This document shows positions 41,164 to 48,998 of a stretch of DNA of 48,998 bases, piece by piece. The first letter of the stretch is position 1; every line of letters starts with the position of its first letter. The notes beneath the pieces are model-generated. The model was not told the origin of the DNA. It saw only the letters and a program-made list of their open reading frames with translations, and ran no database searches. This DNA is from an uncultured Clostridia bacterium. GTDB taxonomy: Bacteria; Bacillota_A; Clostridia; TANB77; CAG-508. The stretch covers positions 1 to 48,998 of the forward strand of contig CALXSA010000003.1 of NCBI GenBank assembly GCA_944390995.1, in the 5' to 3' direction. The position numbers and the translations under genes are program-made.

Positions 41164-41315
41164 TCACACTCCTTTTTTTGACGTGACAAAGTTAATTATA
41201 CTATATATTTTATTCAATTTCAAATTATATATTCTATTTTTTCGTATTTCTGCCATTTTTCAGCCATTTTCTCGATATTAAAAATTAAAATATTGCATGG
41301 TTTTCTCACTTTTTC

Positions 41316-44018
41316 TCAGTTTTCCTCGCTTTTTCTCGTTTTTTGAGCTATTGACAATTGTGAAAAATTGCTTTTTATTCCAAATTTTGCTTCATTGAGT
41401 TTCTTTTGTGCTTCCATTATAATAATTGGCAAGATTGAAATTCCTATTGTAATAAGCCATTGTGCTCCGTTTAATGGAACTAGTTTGAATACTGTTGCAA
41501 ATGCCGGTACCATGACTACAATTACTTGCAGCAACGCTCCTAGTACAAATGCCCCAACTAGGTATCTATTTTCAAAAAGTCCCACTTTAAATATTGATTC
41601 GTCGCTTTTTACATTAAAGCTATGTACTAATTCAAGCATTCCCAATGCTACAAATGCCATGCTTCTGCCTACTTCTAGACCATACATATTATTTCCTATG
41701 CTAAATGCAACAAGTGTTAGCAAGCCCAGCATTGTTCCTTCGACAAATATTTTGCCCCACAGTCCGTCTGCAAAAATTCCTTTTTTGCTATTTCGCGGTT
41801 TTTTGCTCATTATGTCTTTGTCTGGCTGTTCTAGTCCAATTGCTATAGCAGGTAGCGAGTCTGTAACTAGGTTTATCCATAAGAGTTGAATTGCTAGAAG
41901 TGGTGCTTTTACTCCTAGTAAGAGTCCTAAAAATATTACTACAATCTCGCCTATATTTGTGGCTATTAGAAAGTGTACAGCCTTTTTTATATTTTCAAAA
42001 ATATTTCTACCCTGTTTTACTGCTTCAACAATTGTTACGAAATTATCGTCTGTTAATATCATGTCAGATGCGTTTTTTGCCACATCTGTACCACTTTTGC
42101 CCATTGCTACTCCTATGTCTGCTTTTTTTAATGCCGGCGCATCATTCACACCATCTCCTGTCATGGCAACTACTGCTCCTGTTTTTTGGAACGCATTTAC
42201 TATCTTTACTTTGTGCTCAGGCGATACTCTTGCAAACACCGAATATTTAGAAATATTTCTTTCTAATTCCTTTTCTGGAATCTCGTCTAACTCCTTTCCT
42301 GTAATGGCTAAGTCATTACCTTTTAAAATTCCCAAATCACTTGCTATTGCCTTTGCAGTAGCGACATGGTCTCCTGTTATCATAACAGTTTTTATTCCTG
42401 CTCTCCTACATGTTAATACAGCTTCCTTTACTCCTTCTCTTGGTGGGTCAATCATTCCTATTAGCCCAAGAAAAGTCAAATTATTTTCTATGCTTTCGCT
42501 ATTTATGTTCGTTGGAAGCCTTGGCATGCCCGCATATGCTACCGCTATTACTCTTAATGCTTTTTCTGCCATTTTGTCATTTATCTTTTCAATTTTTTGA
42601 ATAGCAGAATTATCTAAAATATGTTGTTCTCCGTTTAAAAAATACTTATTGCATCGCTTTAGCAGCACATCTGGTGCTCCTTTTGTAATTACTAGGAATT
42701 TATCTCCTGTATTATTTAAAAGCTTCTCAATATCACTACGCTCAATTATTCTATGTATTGTGCTCATCATTTTTCTTTCAGAATCAAATGATATATCATT
42801 TATTCTTTCATATTTTTGATACAGCATTTGTTTGAATTTTCCTTGCTCTTTCGCCGCATTGACAATAGCAAGTTCTGTTGGCTCTCCCACATCTTCTTCA
42901 ACATCAGTACACATTGCTCCAAGCTCTAGTATCAGGTCTTTTTGAAAGTTTAGGCTTTCTCCTTTAACATCCATTACTTTCGTTACTTTCATTTTATTTT
43001 GTGTTAGCGTTCCCGTCTTATCCGAACAAATAACGCTACTGCTTCCTAATGTTTCGACTGCTGGCAGTTTTCTAATAATTGTGTTTTTCCTTGCCATTCT
43101 TGTAACACCAATTGAAAGCATAATAGTTACTATTGCAGGAAGGCCTTCTGGAATTGCCGCTACTGCAAGTCCCACTGAAGTCATGAACATTTCGATTGGC
43201 TCTATTTTCTTCAGAAGTCCTATAACAAAAATTACTGCACAAATTGCTAAACAGCCCATTCCAAGAGTTTTTCCAACTTCTCCCAGTTTTTTCTGTATTG
43301 GTGTTTCCGGAGATTCGTTGGTTATAATCATTTTTGCAATTTGTCCTACTTTTGTACTCATTCCAATGTCAGTGACTATCGCCTCAGCATGTCCATTAAC
43401 CACTATTGTGCCTGCAAATGCCATATTTAGCGTATCTCCTAGCGCTGTTTTTTCATCAAGTAATACGTCGGCATCTTTGGTTACAGGAACTGTTTCGCCT
43501 GTCAGGCTTGACTCCTCGATTTTCAGGTTGTAGCTATTAATTAGTCTGCAATCTGCCGGAACAAAATTTCCCGCTTCTAGCAAAACAATGTCTCCAGGAA
43601 CCACTTCTGTCCCTTTAATTGTAGCTATTCTACCATTTCTCCTTACTCTAGCCACAGGTGCAGACATATCTTTTAATGCCTCTAATGATTTTTCCGCTTT
43701 TGTCTCTTGCACCAGTCCCATAATCGCATTCAGTACAACTATTGTTACAATTATAATGGAGTCTATGTAATCATTTTCTCCTTGCACAAATGAAATTCCT
43801 GCGGAGACAACTGCTGCTATCAGCAAAATAATTATCATAAAGTCCTTGAATTGTTTTATAAATCTTATTAAAAGACTTTCCTTCTTTTGTTCATCCAACT
43901 TATTGGGGCCATGCTTATTATGCCTATTTTCCGCTTCTTCCTTGCTTAAGCCTTGTCCTATGTTTGTCCTAAGTTTTCTTGCGACTTCATTAATATTAAA
44001 AGACTGCCACATATACAT
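41316..44018 (-). CDS. Calcium-transporting P-type ATPase
   Basis: This 900-residue P2-type ATPase has the phosphorylation motif DKTGTLT (Asp at about 333), the actuator loop SSLTGETVPV, the hinge GDGVNDAPAL, and the M4 ion-site AAIPEGLPAIVTIMLS, diagnostic for Ca2+ pumps. Ten membrane helices are expected, including the last six after residue about 680. It exports Ca2+ using ATP. The ATG at 44018 follows AAAGGAG by 5 nt; a second ATG at 44012 is also possible. Both start codons lie inside the 3' arm of a 24-bp mRNA hairpin, so translation may be structure-controlled. Confidence 0.93.
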   Translation of the reverse strand: MYMWQSFNINEVARKLRTNIGQGLSKEEAENRHNKHGPNKLDEQKKESLLIRFIKQFKDFMIIILLIAAVVSAGISFVQGENDYIDSIIIVTIVVLNAIMGLVQETKAEKSLEALKDMSAPVARVRRNGRIATIKGTEVVPGDIVLLEAGNFVPADCRLINSYNLKIEESSLTGETVPVTKDADVLLDEKTALGDTLNMAFAGTIVVNGHAEAIVTDIGMSTKVGQIAKMIITNESPETPIQKKLGEVGKTLGMGCLAICAVIFVIGLLKKIEPIEMFMTSVGLAVAAIPEGLPAIVTIMLSIGVTRMARKNTIIRKLPAVETLGSSSVICSDKTGTLTQNKMKVTKVMDVKGESLNFQKDLILELGAMCTDVEEDVGEPTELAIVNAAKEQGKFKQMLYQKYERINDISFDSERKMMSTIHRIIERSDIEKLLNNTGDKFLVITKGAPDVLLKRCNKYFLNGEQHILDNSAIQKIEKINDKMAEKALRVIAVAYAGMPRLPTNINSESIENNLTFLGLIGMIDPPREGVKEAVLTCRRAGIKTVMITGDHVATAKAIASDLGILKGNDLAITGKELDEIPEKELERNISKYSVFARVSPEHKVKIVNAFQKTGAVVAMTGDGVNDAPALKKADIGVAMGKSGTDVAKNASDMILTDDNFVTIVEAVKQGRNIFENIKKAVHFLIATNIGEIVVIFLGLLLGVKAPLLAIQLLWINLVTDSLPAIAIGLEQPDKDIMSKKPRNSKKGIFADGLWGKIFVEGTMLGLLTLVAFSIGNNMYGLEVGRSMAFVALGMLELVHSFNVKSDESIFKVGLFENRYLVGAFVLGALLQVIVVMVPAFATVFKLVPLNGAQWLITIGISILPIIIMEAQKKLNEAKFGIKSNFSQLSIAQKTRKSEEN

Positions 44019-44072
44019 CAACTCTCCTTTGTTTTTCGGTTTATTAATATGTATATGCGACAGTCTTTTAAT
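43995..44072 (-). promoter_or_regulatory. Leader hairpin that buries the Ca2+-ATPase start codon
   Basis: In the mRNA, the 24-nt arm at 44072-44049 (AUUAAAAGACUGUCGCAUAU then ACAU) can pair with the 24-nt arm at 44018-43995, which starts AUGUAUAUGUGGCAGUCUUU. At DNA level two positions mismatch (in CGA against TGG). In RNA both become G-U pairs, so all 24 positions pair. The 30-nt loop shows the AAAGGAG ribosome binding site, while both possible AUG start codons are paired. I infer translational control or RNA stability control. If transcription starts inside the loop, the structure would not form. Confidence 0.75.
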
Positions 44073-44085
44073 TTATGACTATTTC

Positions 44086-44208
44086 GTTTGAAAAAGAATT
44101 GTTTTTGGCGTTGTTAAACTTCGCTACGAAAGTCCTTTGGCGTGGCAAAAAGCACGCCTGCGGCTTTCTTGCTCGTTTGCCTAGCCAAAAAGCAATTCTT
44201 TTCCAAAC
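44086..44208 (-). repeat. Intergenic palindromic element 5 (type A), next to the smc stop codon
   Basis: GTTTGAAAAAGAATTG (44086) pairs with the complement of CAATTCTTTTCCAAAC (ending 44208) with one mismatch, then TTTTTGGC/GCCAAAAA with one bulge. Inside are TTGGCGTGGC and AAAGCACGCC stems. The smc TGA is at 44211-44213. Read on the minus strand, it aligns with element 1 (5354-5474) read on the plus strand. Confidence 0.87.
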
Positions 44209-44210
44209 AT

Positions 44211-47200
44211 TCAGCCTAGTTTCATTGACAACAACTTACTAACTCCATTCTCCTCCATCGTAACTCCATACACCGTGTCTGCTGCTTCCATTGTTCCTTT
44301 TCTATGCGTTATTACTAGGAATTGAGTTTCCTTGCTAAATTTCTTTAGATATTCTGCAAATCTGTATACATTCACATCATCTAGTGCAGCTTCAATTTCA
44401 TCTAGTACGCAGAATGGTGCTGGGTTTATTTTTAGTATTGCAAAGAGAAGTGCTATTGCTGTAAATGCCTTTTCTCCACCAGATAAAAGCATCATGTTTT
44501 GTAGTTTTTTTCCAGTTGGTTGTACTTGTATGTCTATTCCACATTCTAACACGTTTTCCTCGTCTTCTAGTTTTAGCTCTGCCTTTCCTCCACCGAATAA
44601 TTCTACAAACACTTCATTAAAGTTCTTATTTATTAGTTTGAACTTTTCTATAAATTGCTCTTTCATGGTTTGCGTCATGTCTGAAATGATTTTTCTAAGC
44701 TTTGCGCCGGTATTTTCTAAGTCCAGCCTTTGCTCACACATGAAGTCGTATCTCTCTTTTGTCTTTTTGTATTCCTCTATTGAGTCCACATTTATGCTGC
44801 CAAGTTCTTTTATCTGTGTGCGTAGTTGGTTTACATCTCTTGCTGCTTTTTGTACGTTTTGTGGTTTTGCAAAACCTTCTGCATTGTTTGGCGTTAGTTC
44901 ATATTCTATCCATAAATTGTTTACAACCTGCTCCAAGTCTTGCTCCAGTTTGGTTTTACGCACATCCAGCTTTACAAGTTGTGCTTTTAAGTCTTCAATA
45001 ACATTAAATTCCTCATTTATTTTTTCCTCTGCTGTTTTCAAGTTTTCGCTTTTTGCAAGTCTATCATTTTTTAGCTTTTCTACTGTTCCAGAGCTATTTT
45101 CCACTTCTGCCTTTATTTTCGCGATTTCAGTTTCTAGCTCAGTTATTTTTTGCTCTAGCGAGATATTTTCTTCTTGAATTTCTTGCATATTTTCTTGTTT
45201 GTTCTGGATGCTCTTATTATTCGCTTCTATGTCTTGCTTAATTCTCTCAACCAACTCATCAATTGAGCTTCCACTCTCGTCAAAAGATGATACAGATATT
45301 TTCAAATTAGTTATGTCAAAATTGAGGTCATCTATATATTTTTGATTGTCTTTATTGTTTATTGCAAACTCCTCAACAATTTTGCTTAGGTTCTCTATCT
45401 GCTCGGTTAAGCTATTAATCTGCTCTTGTTTTTGTTCCTTTTCTGTTTGATTGTCAATTCTTTGCTTTTCTAAGTCTTCTATCTCTTGTTTTAGCTTATC
45501 CCTTCTGGCTTCAAGTTTAGCAATTCCTTCATCCATGCTAATAATTTTTTGTTCTTCTGCTGCATATTCAATCTCGATGTCCTGAAGCTCTTTTTCTAGT
45601 CTTGTAACTTCTTCTATAACATCTGCAACTGATTCAGAATATTCAGCCTTTTCTTTTGAAGTCTTTTCAATTTTTGAATTTATTTCTTTTAAACTTTTCT
45701 CTAAGTCTTCTATTTCTCTACTTCTTCCTAGAATATTCACAGTTTTTGTTTGTACAGAACCACCTGTAATCGCGCCAGTATTGCTTATAATGTCGCCATC
45801 TAAGGTAACAATTCTGAAAGAATACGAATTAAGTTTTGCCATTTGAATTGCTGTGTCCATATTTTCTACAATTAAAGTTCTGCCTAGCAAATTAAGAACA
45901 ATCTGCTCATATTTTTTATCACACTTTACTAAATCTGATGCAACCCCAATTACACCTTCTGTGCTGTTTTTTATAATTCTATCTAGTTTTTTACCTCTAA
46001 TTGAAGATACTGGCAAAAATGATGCCCTACCTAATTTATGGTTTCTTAAATGCTCTACCAGCTTTTTGGCATCTTCTTCCGTATCTGTAACAATGTTCTG
46101 CAATGCTTGTCCTAGGCACATTTCAATAGCAGTCTCATACTTTTTGTCAACAGAAATCAAGTTTGCAAGAACTCCATTCATACCCTTATTTAGATTACTG
46201 TCTTTCTCACAATCTGTAAGTATAGACTTAACACTCCTAATGTATCCCTCTTTTTCTTTTTCAGTTTCTATTAAAAACTTTAGCCTTGAGTCCTTCATTC
46301 TGCTTTCATATGTAAGCTCATTTAAAGCAGTGTCAAACTCCTTTATTTTAGCCATGCTTTCATTCTTTTTGCTCTGCTTTTCCTCTAATTTCTTTACCAT
46401 TTCGTTTTTCTTGTACTCAATGTCATAAAAAGCCTTTGACTTCTCTTGCTTTTCATCTCTTGCACTATCAATTTCTAATGTTAAACTCTGAACTTCACTA
46501 TTCGCCGTTTTCTTCCTTTTCTCTATATTCTCATAATTTGTATCTAAAGCACTAATCTCTGAAACGATTTCATATTTTTGGTCCGTATTTTTTTCGATTT
46601 GCTCTTTTTTTCCTTCAATCTCGAGCTCTTTAGCTGAGAGCTTTTTCGTCAATTCTTCTAGCTCTTTTTCCTTTTCCTCTAACTCTTTTTGGAATTTTTC
46701 TCTGTTTGAAAATAGATTTTCTTTCTTTTCTAATTTCTGCTTTTCTTCTTCCTCTAAATCTTCTATTCTTTCCTTAACTTCCTCAATTTCTTTTTCCAAT
46801 CTTTCTTTATTAGCCTTGTTATTCTGTATTCTCTCCTTTGAAATGCCAATTTCTGAATTTATTTTCTCAATCTTGTTTGTGCTCTCAAAACCTATATTCT
46901 GCATTTCTTCAATTTTGAGAGTAATCTCGTCTATCTCACTTTTTAGCTGTTCCTTTGACTCTTGCAATCTTTGCATTCTCTCATTTTCGCCTTCGTTTTG
47001 TCCCTCTACAATATTAATATCTTCCACAATTTTTTCTAGCTTTTCCTTGTAGTCAGATATGTTGTGTAGAAACAAACCAACCTCAATATTTTTTAATTCT
47101 TCGCGTAAATCTAAGTACTTTCTCGCCTTGTCTGATTGAGCCTTAAGTGGTTCTATATTAGCCTCTATCTCAGCCAAAATATCATTAATCCTTAGCAGAT

Positions 47201-47759
47201 TCAATTTAGTTTGCTCTAACTTTTTCTCAGACTCCGCCTTTCTCGTTCTGTATTTTACAATTCCAGCAGCCTCCTCAAAAATTTTTCTTCTATCCTCAGA
47301 CTTGTTACTCAAAATCTCATCAATCTTGCCTTGCCCAATAATACTGTAACCATCTTTTCCAATGCCAGTATCCATAAAAAGCTCTAGCACATCCTTTAGC
47401 CTGCAAGGAACTTTGTTAATATAGTAGCCCGTCTCACCACTCCTGTAAATTTTTCTGGTAACTGTAACCTCAGTATATTCTATAGGTAGCTTTCCATCAG
47501 AATTATCAATAACCATTGACACCTCAGCAAACCCAAGCGACTTTCTCGCTTGAGTTCCAGCAAAAATTATATCCTCTGACTTCGAGCCTCTAAGAGACTT
47601 CATACTTTGCTCACCAAGTACCCATCTTATAGCATCTGAAATATTACTCTTACCCGACCCATTTGGTCCAATAACTGACGTAATACCGCTTTTAAATTCT
47701 AGCACTGTCTTATCTGCAAAGGACTTAAAGCCCTGTAATTCCAATCTTTTTAAATACAT
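44211..47759 (-). CDS. smc: Chromosome segregation protein SMC
   Basis: This 1182-residue protein has the full SMC layout: N-terminal Walker A GPNGSGKSN (31-39), a long coiled coil, the hinge (about 500-680, with GASFLPVSSI-like LGRASFLPVSSIRG), a second coiled coil, and the C-terminal ABC signature LLSGGEKAFTA and Walker B FCVLDEIEAALDD. It folds and separates chromosomes with ScpA and ScpB. AAAAAAGGAG precedes the ATG. In many relatives smc follows rnc directly; here four genes separate them. ftsY is not in the window. Confidence 0.98.
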   Translation of the reverse strand: MYLKRLELQGFKSFADKTVLEFKSGITSVIGPNGSGKSNISDAIRWVLGEQSMKSLRGSKSEDIIFAGTQARKSLGFAEVSMVIDNSDGKLPIEYTEVTVTRKIYRSGETGYYINKVPCRLKDVLELFMDTGIGKDGYSIIGQGKIDEILSNKSEDRRKIFEEAAGIVKYRTRKAESEKKLEQTKLNLLRINDILAEIEANIEPLKAQSDKARKYLDLREELKNIEVGLFLHNISDYKEKLEKIVEDINIVEGQNEGENERMQRLQESKEQLKSEIDEITLKIEEMQNIGFESTNKIEKINSEIGISKERIQNNKANKERLEKEIEEVKERIEDLEEEEKQKLEKKENLFSNREKFQKELEEKEKELEELTKKLSAKELEIEGKKEQIEKNTDQKYEIVSEISALDTNYENIEKRKKTANSEVQSLTLEIDSARDEKQEKSKAFYDIEYKKNEMVKKLEEKQSKKNESMAKIKEFDTALNELTYESRMKDSRLKFLIETEKEKEGYIRSVKSILTDCEKDSNLNKGMNGVLANLISVDKKYETAIEMCLGQALQNIVTDTEEDAKKLVEHLRNHKLGRASFLPVSSIRGKKLDRIIKNSTEGVIGVASDLVKCDKKYEQIVLNLLGRTLIVENMDTAIQMAKLNSYSFRIVTLDGDIISNTGAITGGSVQTKTVNILGRSREIEDLEKSLKEINSKIEKTSKEKAEYSESVADVIEEVTRLEKELQDIEIEYAAEEQKIISMDEGIAKLEARRDKLKQEIEDLEKQRIDNQTEKEQKQEQINSLTEQIENLSKIVEEFAINNKDNQKYIDDLNFDITNLKISVSSFDESGSSIDELVERIKQDIEANNKSIQNKQENMQEIQEENISLEQKITELETEIAKIKAEVENSSGTVEKLKNDRLAKSENLKTAEEKINEEFNVIEDLKAQLVKLDVRKTKLEQDLEQVVNNLWIEYELTPNNAEGFAKPQNVQKAARDVNQLRTQIKELGSINVDSIEEYKKTKERYDFMCEQRLDLENTGAKLRKIISDMTQTMKEQFIEKFKLINKNFNEVFVELFGGGKAELKLEDEENVLECGIDIQVQPTGKKLQNMMLLSGGEKAFTAIALLFAILKINPAPFCVLDEIEAALDDVNVYRFAEYLKKFSKETQFLVITHRKGTMEAADTVYGVTMEENGVSKLLSMKLG

Positions 47760-47772
47760 CTCGTTCTCCTTT

Positions 47773-47829
47773 TTTCGTTTTAGGGACAGGTCTCACAGCG
47801 AAAAATTTTTCGTTTTGGGGACAGGTCTC
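47773..47829. repeat. GGGGACAGGTCTC repeat, two units, upstream of smc
   Basis: TTTCGTTTTAGGGACAGGTC and TTTCGTTTTGGGGACAGGTC are joined by TCACAGCGAAAAATT. It sits a few bases upstream of the smc ribosome binding site. A partial CTGTTTTT-type motif (GTCCCCAAAAACAG) lies at about 47945-47959, and no gene is visible in 47830-48024. Confidence 0.88.
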
Positions 47830-48024
47830 TTTCCCTCGAGCTTTATTTTATCACATAATAATATTTTTTTCTATACTACTTTGTCCTTTTTTGACAAGTT
47901 TCTTGTTTTTATTTGGCTTGCAGTTTAGGTGCACATCTTATTTGCGTCCCCAAAAACAGTTTTCATGCAAACAAGAGCAAGGCTGTCCCTGCTCTTGTAT
48001 TGTTTTTGTTCCACAATGCAATAT

Positions 48025-48360
48025 TTATGAAACATTGCTTTTGTTAAAATACTCAATCATATGAATTATTGTCTCTTGGTTATTAGGCTTTAGCTGGTCA
48101 AACCCAAATAAGGCACTATTTATTTCTCTCTTGCCCTTAACATCTAAATACGTACTAAATATTTCATCCAAACCAATACCAAACAAATTACATATTTTAA
48201 CCAACACTTCATATGATGGCTTAGACCTGTCTTGCTCTATGTCTCCTATATACCTAGGTGAACACTCAATCGCTTCAGCTAATTTTTCTTGTGTGTATCC
48301 ATGGCTTTTCCTTATTGCCTGGATATTTTTTCCGATTTTTATTACCCTTGCTTTTTTCAT
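48025..48360 (-). CDS. XRE-family transcriptional regulator
   Basis: This 111-residue protein has a Cro/C1-type helix-turn-helix in residues about 10-66: IRKSHGYTQEKLAEAIECSP, then RYIGDIEQDRSKPSYEVLVK. The C-terminal 45 residues (STYLDVKGKREINSALFGFD onward) are a short helical tail. It binds DNA, but the target is unknown. AAGGGGTG precedes the ATG. It lies between smc and the amidohydrolase with no clear operon partner. Confidence 0.88.
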   Translation of the reverse strand: MKKARVIKIGKNIQAIRKSHGYTQEKLAEAIECSPRYIGDIEQDRSKPSYEVLVKICNLFGIGLDEIFSTYLDVKGKREINSALFGFDQLKPNNQETIIHMIEYFNKSNVS

Positions 48361-48474
48361 ATTTCACCCCTTCGAATAAATTTTTACAAATATATGATAG
48401 CAAAGGTAACCGTTAGATAAAACGAATTAAAAACGTATGTTGTACTTATATGTTTCTGTTTACGCTGTGTTAAA

Positions 48475-48998
48475 TTATCTTGCTTTGTTTGTATTTTTGA
48501 ATTTATTTATTATGTTTTGGGCATCTAATGTTAGAATTTTTCTGTTTTCCATAAGCACATTACCATTTACAATCGTTGTATCTACACTATTTCCATTTGT
48601 GTTATATACTAAATTTGAAATTATATCATTGTTAGGCAGAAGTTTTATATTATCTAATTTTTCTTCTACATTCACAAGAATAATGTCAGCCTCTTTTCCT
48701 ACTTCTACACTTCCGATTTTATCATCTAGCTCCAACAATTTTGCTCCATTTATCGTTGCCATTTTTATAACATCTTTTGCTGATATTCTTTCTTCATTTT
48801 CGTGTATTCCGCCCTGAATTAAGCCTGCAATTTTCATAGTCTCAAACATATCAAGATTGTTCCCCGAACCTTGTCCATCTGTGCCGAGTGCTACGTTTAG
48901 TCCGTTTTGCAAATATTTTGTAGTGTCTGCAATTTTGCAGCCAAGTCTTAAATTTGAAATTGGGTTATGCGAAATTCCACAGTCCATTGTTTTTAATA
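48475..48998 (-). CDS. Amidohydrolase, C-terminal part (MTA/SAH deaminase-like), cut by the right edge
   Basis: The visible 174 codons, read in from the right edge without a stop, contain ISHNPISNLRLGCKIADTTK, the metal-site Asp in VALGTDGQGSGNNLDMFETM, and the tail GSVEVGKEADIILVN. These are the end of the TIM barrel and the closing beta domain of the TrzN/MtaD/SsnA group. These enzymes deaminate S-adenosylhomocysteine or methylthioadenosine, or related amines. The catalytic His pair would be in the missing part. The internal ATG at 48987 is not the true start. Confidence 0.85.
   Translation of the reverse strand, partial: LKTMDCGISHNPISNLRLGCKIADTTKYLQNGLNVALGTDGQGSGNNLDMFETMKIAGLIQGGIHENEERISAKDVIKMATINGAKLLELDDKIGSVEVGKEADIILVNVEEKLDNIKLLPNNDIISNLVYNTNGNSVDTTIVNGNVLMENRKILTLDAQNIINKFKNTNKAR

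Noticed and set aside
5354..44208. Palindromic elements as ordinary Rho-independent terminators
   Set aside because: None is followed by a U-run on the gene's strand, they are 100 bases or longer with nested stems, and they occur in both orientations.

Overview
This window comes from an AT-rich, low-GC Gram-positive bacterium, most likely an anaerobic spore-forming member of the Clostridia. Three things point that way: an alpha/beta-type small acid-soluble spore protein gene, strong AGGAGG-type ribosome binding sites throughout, and a clostridial housekeeping set (long-form HPF, GatCAB, bifunctional AdhE, AddB, PlsX-AcpP-Rnc, SMC). I cannot name the species. No tRNA, rRNA or CRISPR array is visible. 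Both window edges cut genes.

Layout. 1-5.4 kb: a 5'-truncated DUF1016-type nuclease remnant, the spore protein, a Cof-type phosphatase, a small ORF, hpf, a HigBA-like toxin-antitoxin pair, rpsT and a small membrane protein, then 0.6 kb of repeat-rich non-coding DNA. 5.4-12.1 kb: gatCAB (minus), a stand-alone Rpn C-terminal-domain gene with its own promoter, tmk, a membrane-anchored alpha/beta hydrolase and a frameshifted RelE-type toxin with its antitoxin. 12.3-20.9 kb: adhE, a hypothetical gene, a radical SAM/SPASM gene flanked by two paralogous three-helix membrane proteins, a guanine-deaminase-like gene, a Nudix gene of unusually high GC, and a two-gene unit encoding a sigma-region-4/RNAP-alpha-CTD fusion plus a small charged protein. 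21-25 kb (plus): leuS and a putative HExxH metallopeptidase. 25-36.4 kb (minus): GltD-like oxidoreductase, Nudix, uracil-DNA glycosylase, LD-carboxypeptidase, a DUF4160 pair, PgeF, AddB, a RelE/ParE pair, an OGG1-type glycosylase and YitT. 36.5-49 kb (minus): Elp3-like radical SAM, rnc, acpP, plsX, M23 peptidase, Ca2+ P-type ATPase, smc, an XRE regulator and the C-terminal part of an amidohydrolase.

The most unusual content is between genes. One family of roughly 100-125 bp imperfect palindromes (one site about 330 bp) lies against the stop codons of six minus-strand genes (gatB, the alpha/beta hydrolase, Nudix, uracil-DNA glycosylase, addB, smc). These share core ends (TTTTGGC...GCCAAAA). 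Their outermost arms differ from site to site, yet within most sites they remain complementary to each other. A second family, built on TTTCGTTTTGGGGACAGGTCTC, occurs at eight or more intergenic sites. A third is a hairpin built on CTGTTTTT/AAAAACAG. Elsewhere, the Ca2+-ATPase mRNA can form a 24-bp hairpin that buries the start codon; its only two non-Watson-Crick positions are G-U wobbles. The strongest candidates for undescribed biology are the palindrome family, the ATPase leader, the radical SAM cassette and the sigma4/alpha-CTD fusion.
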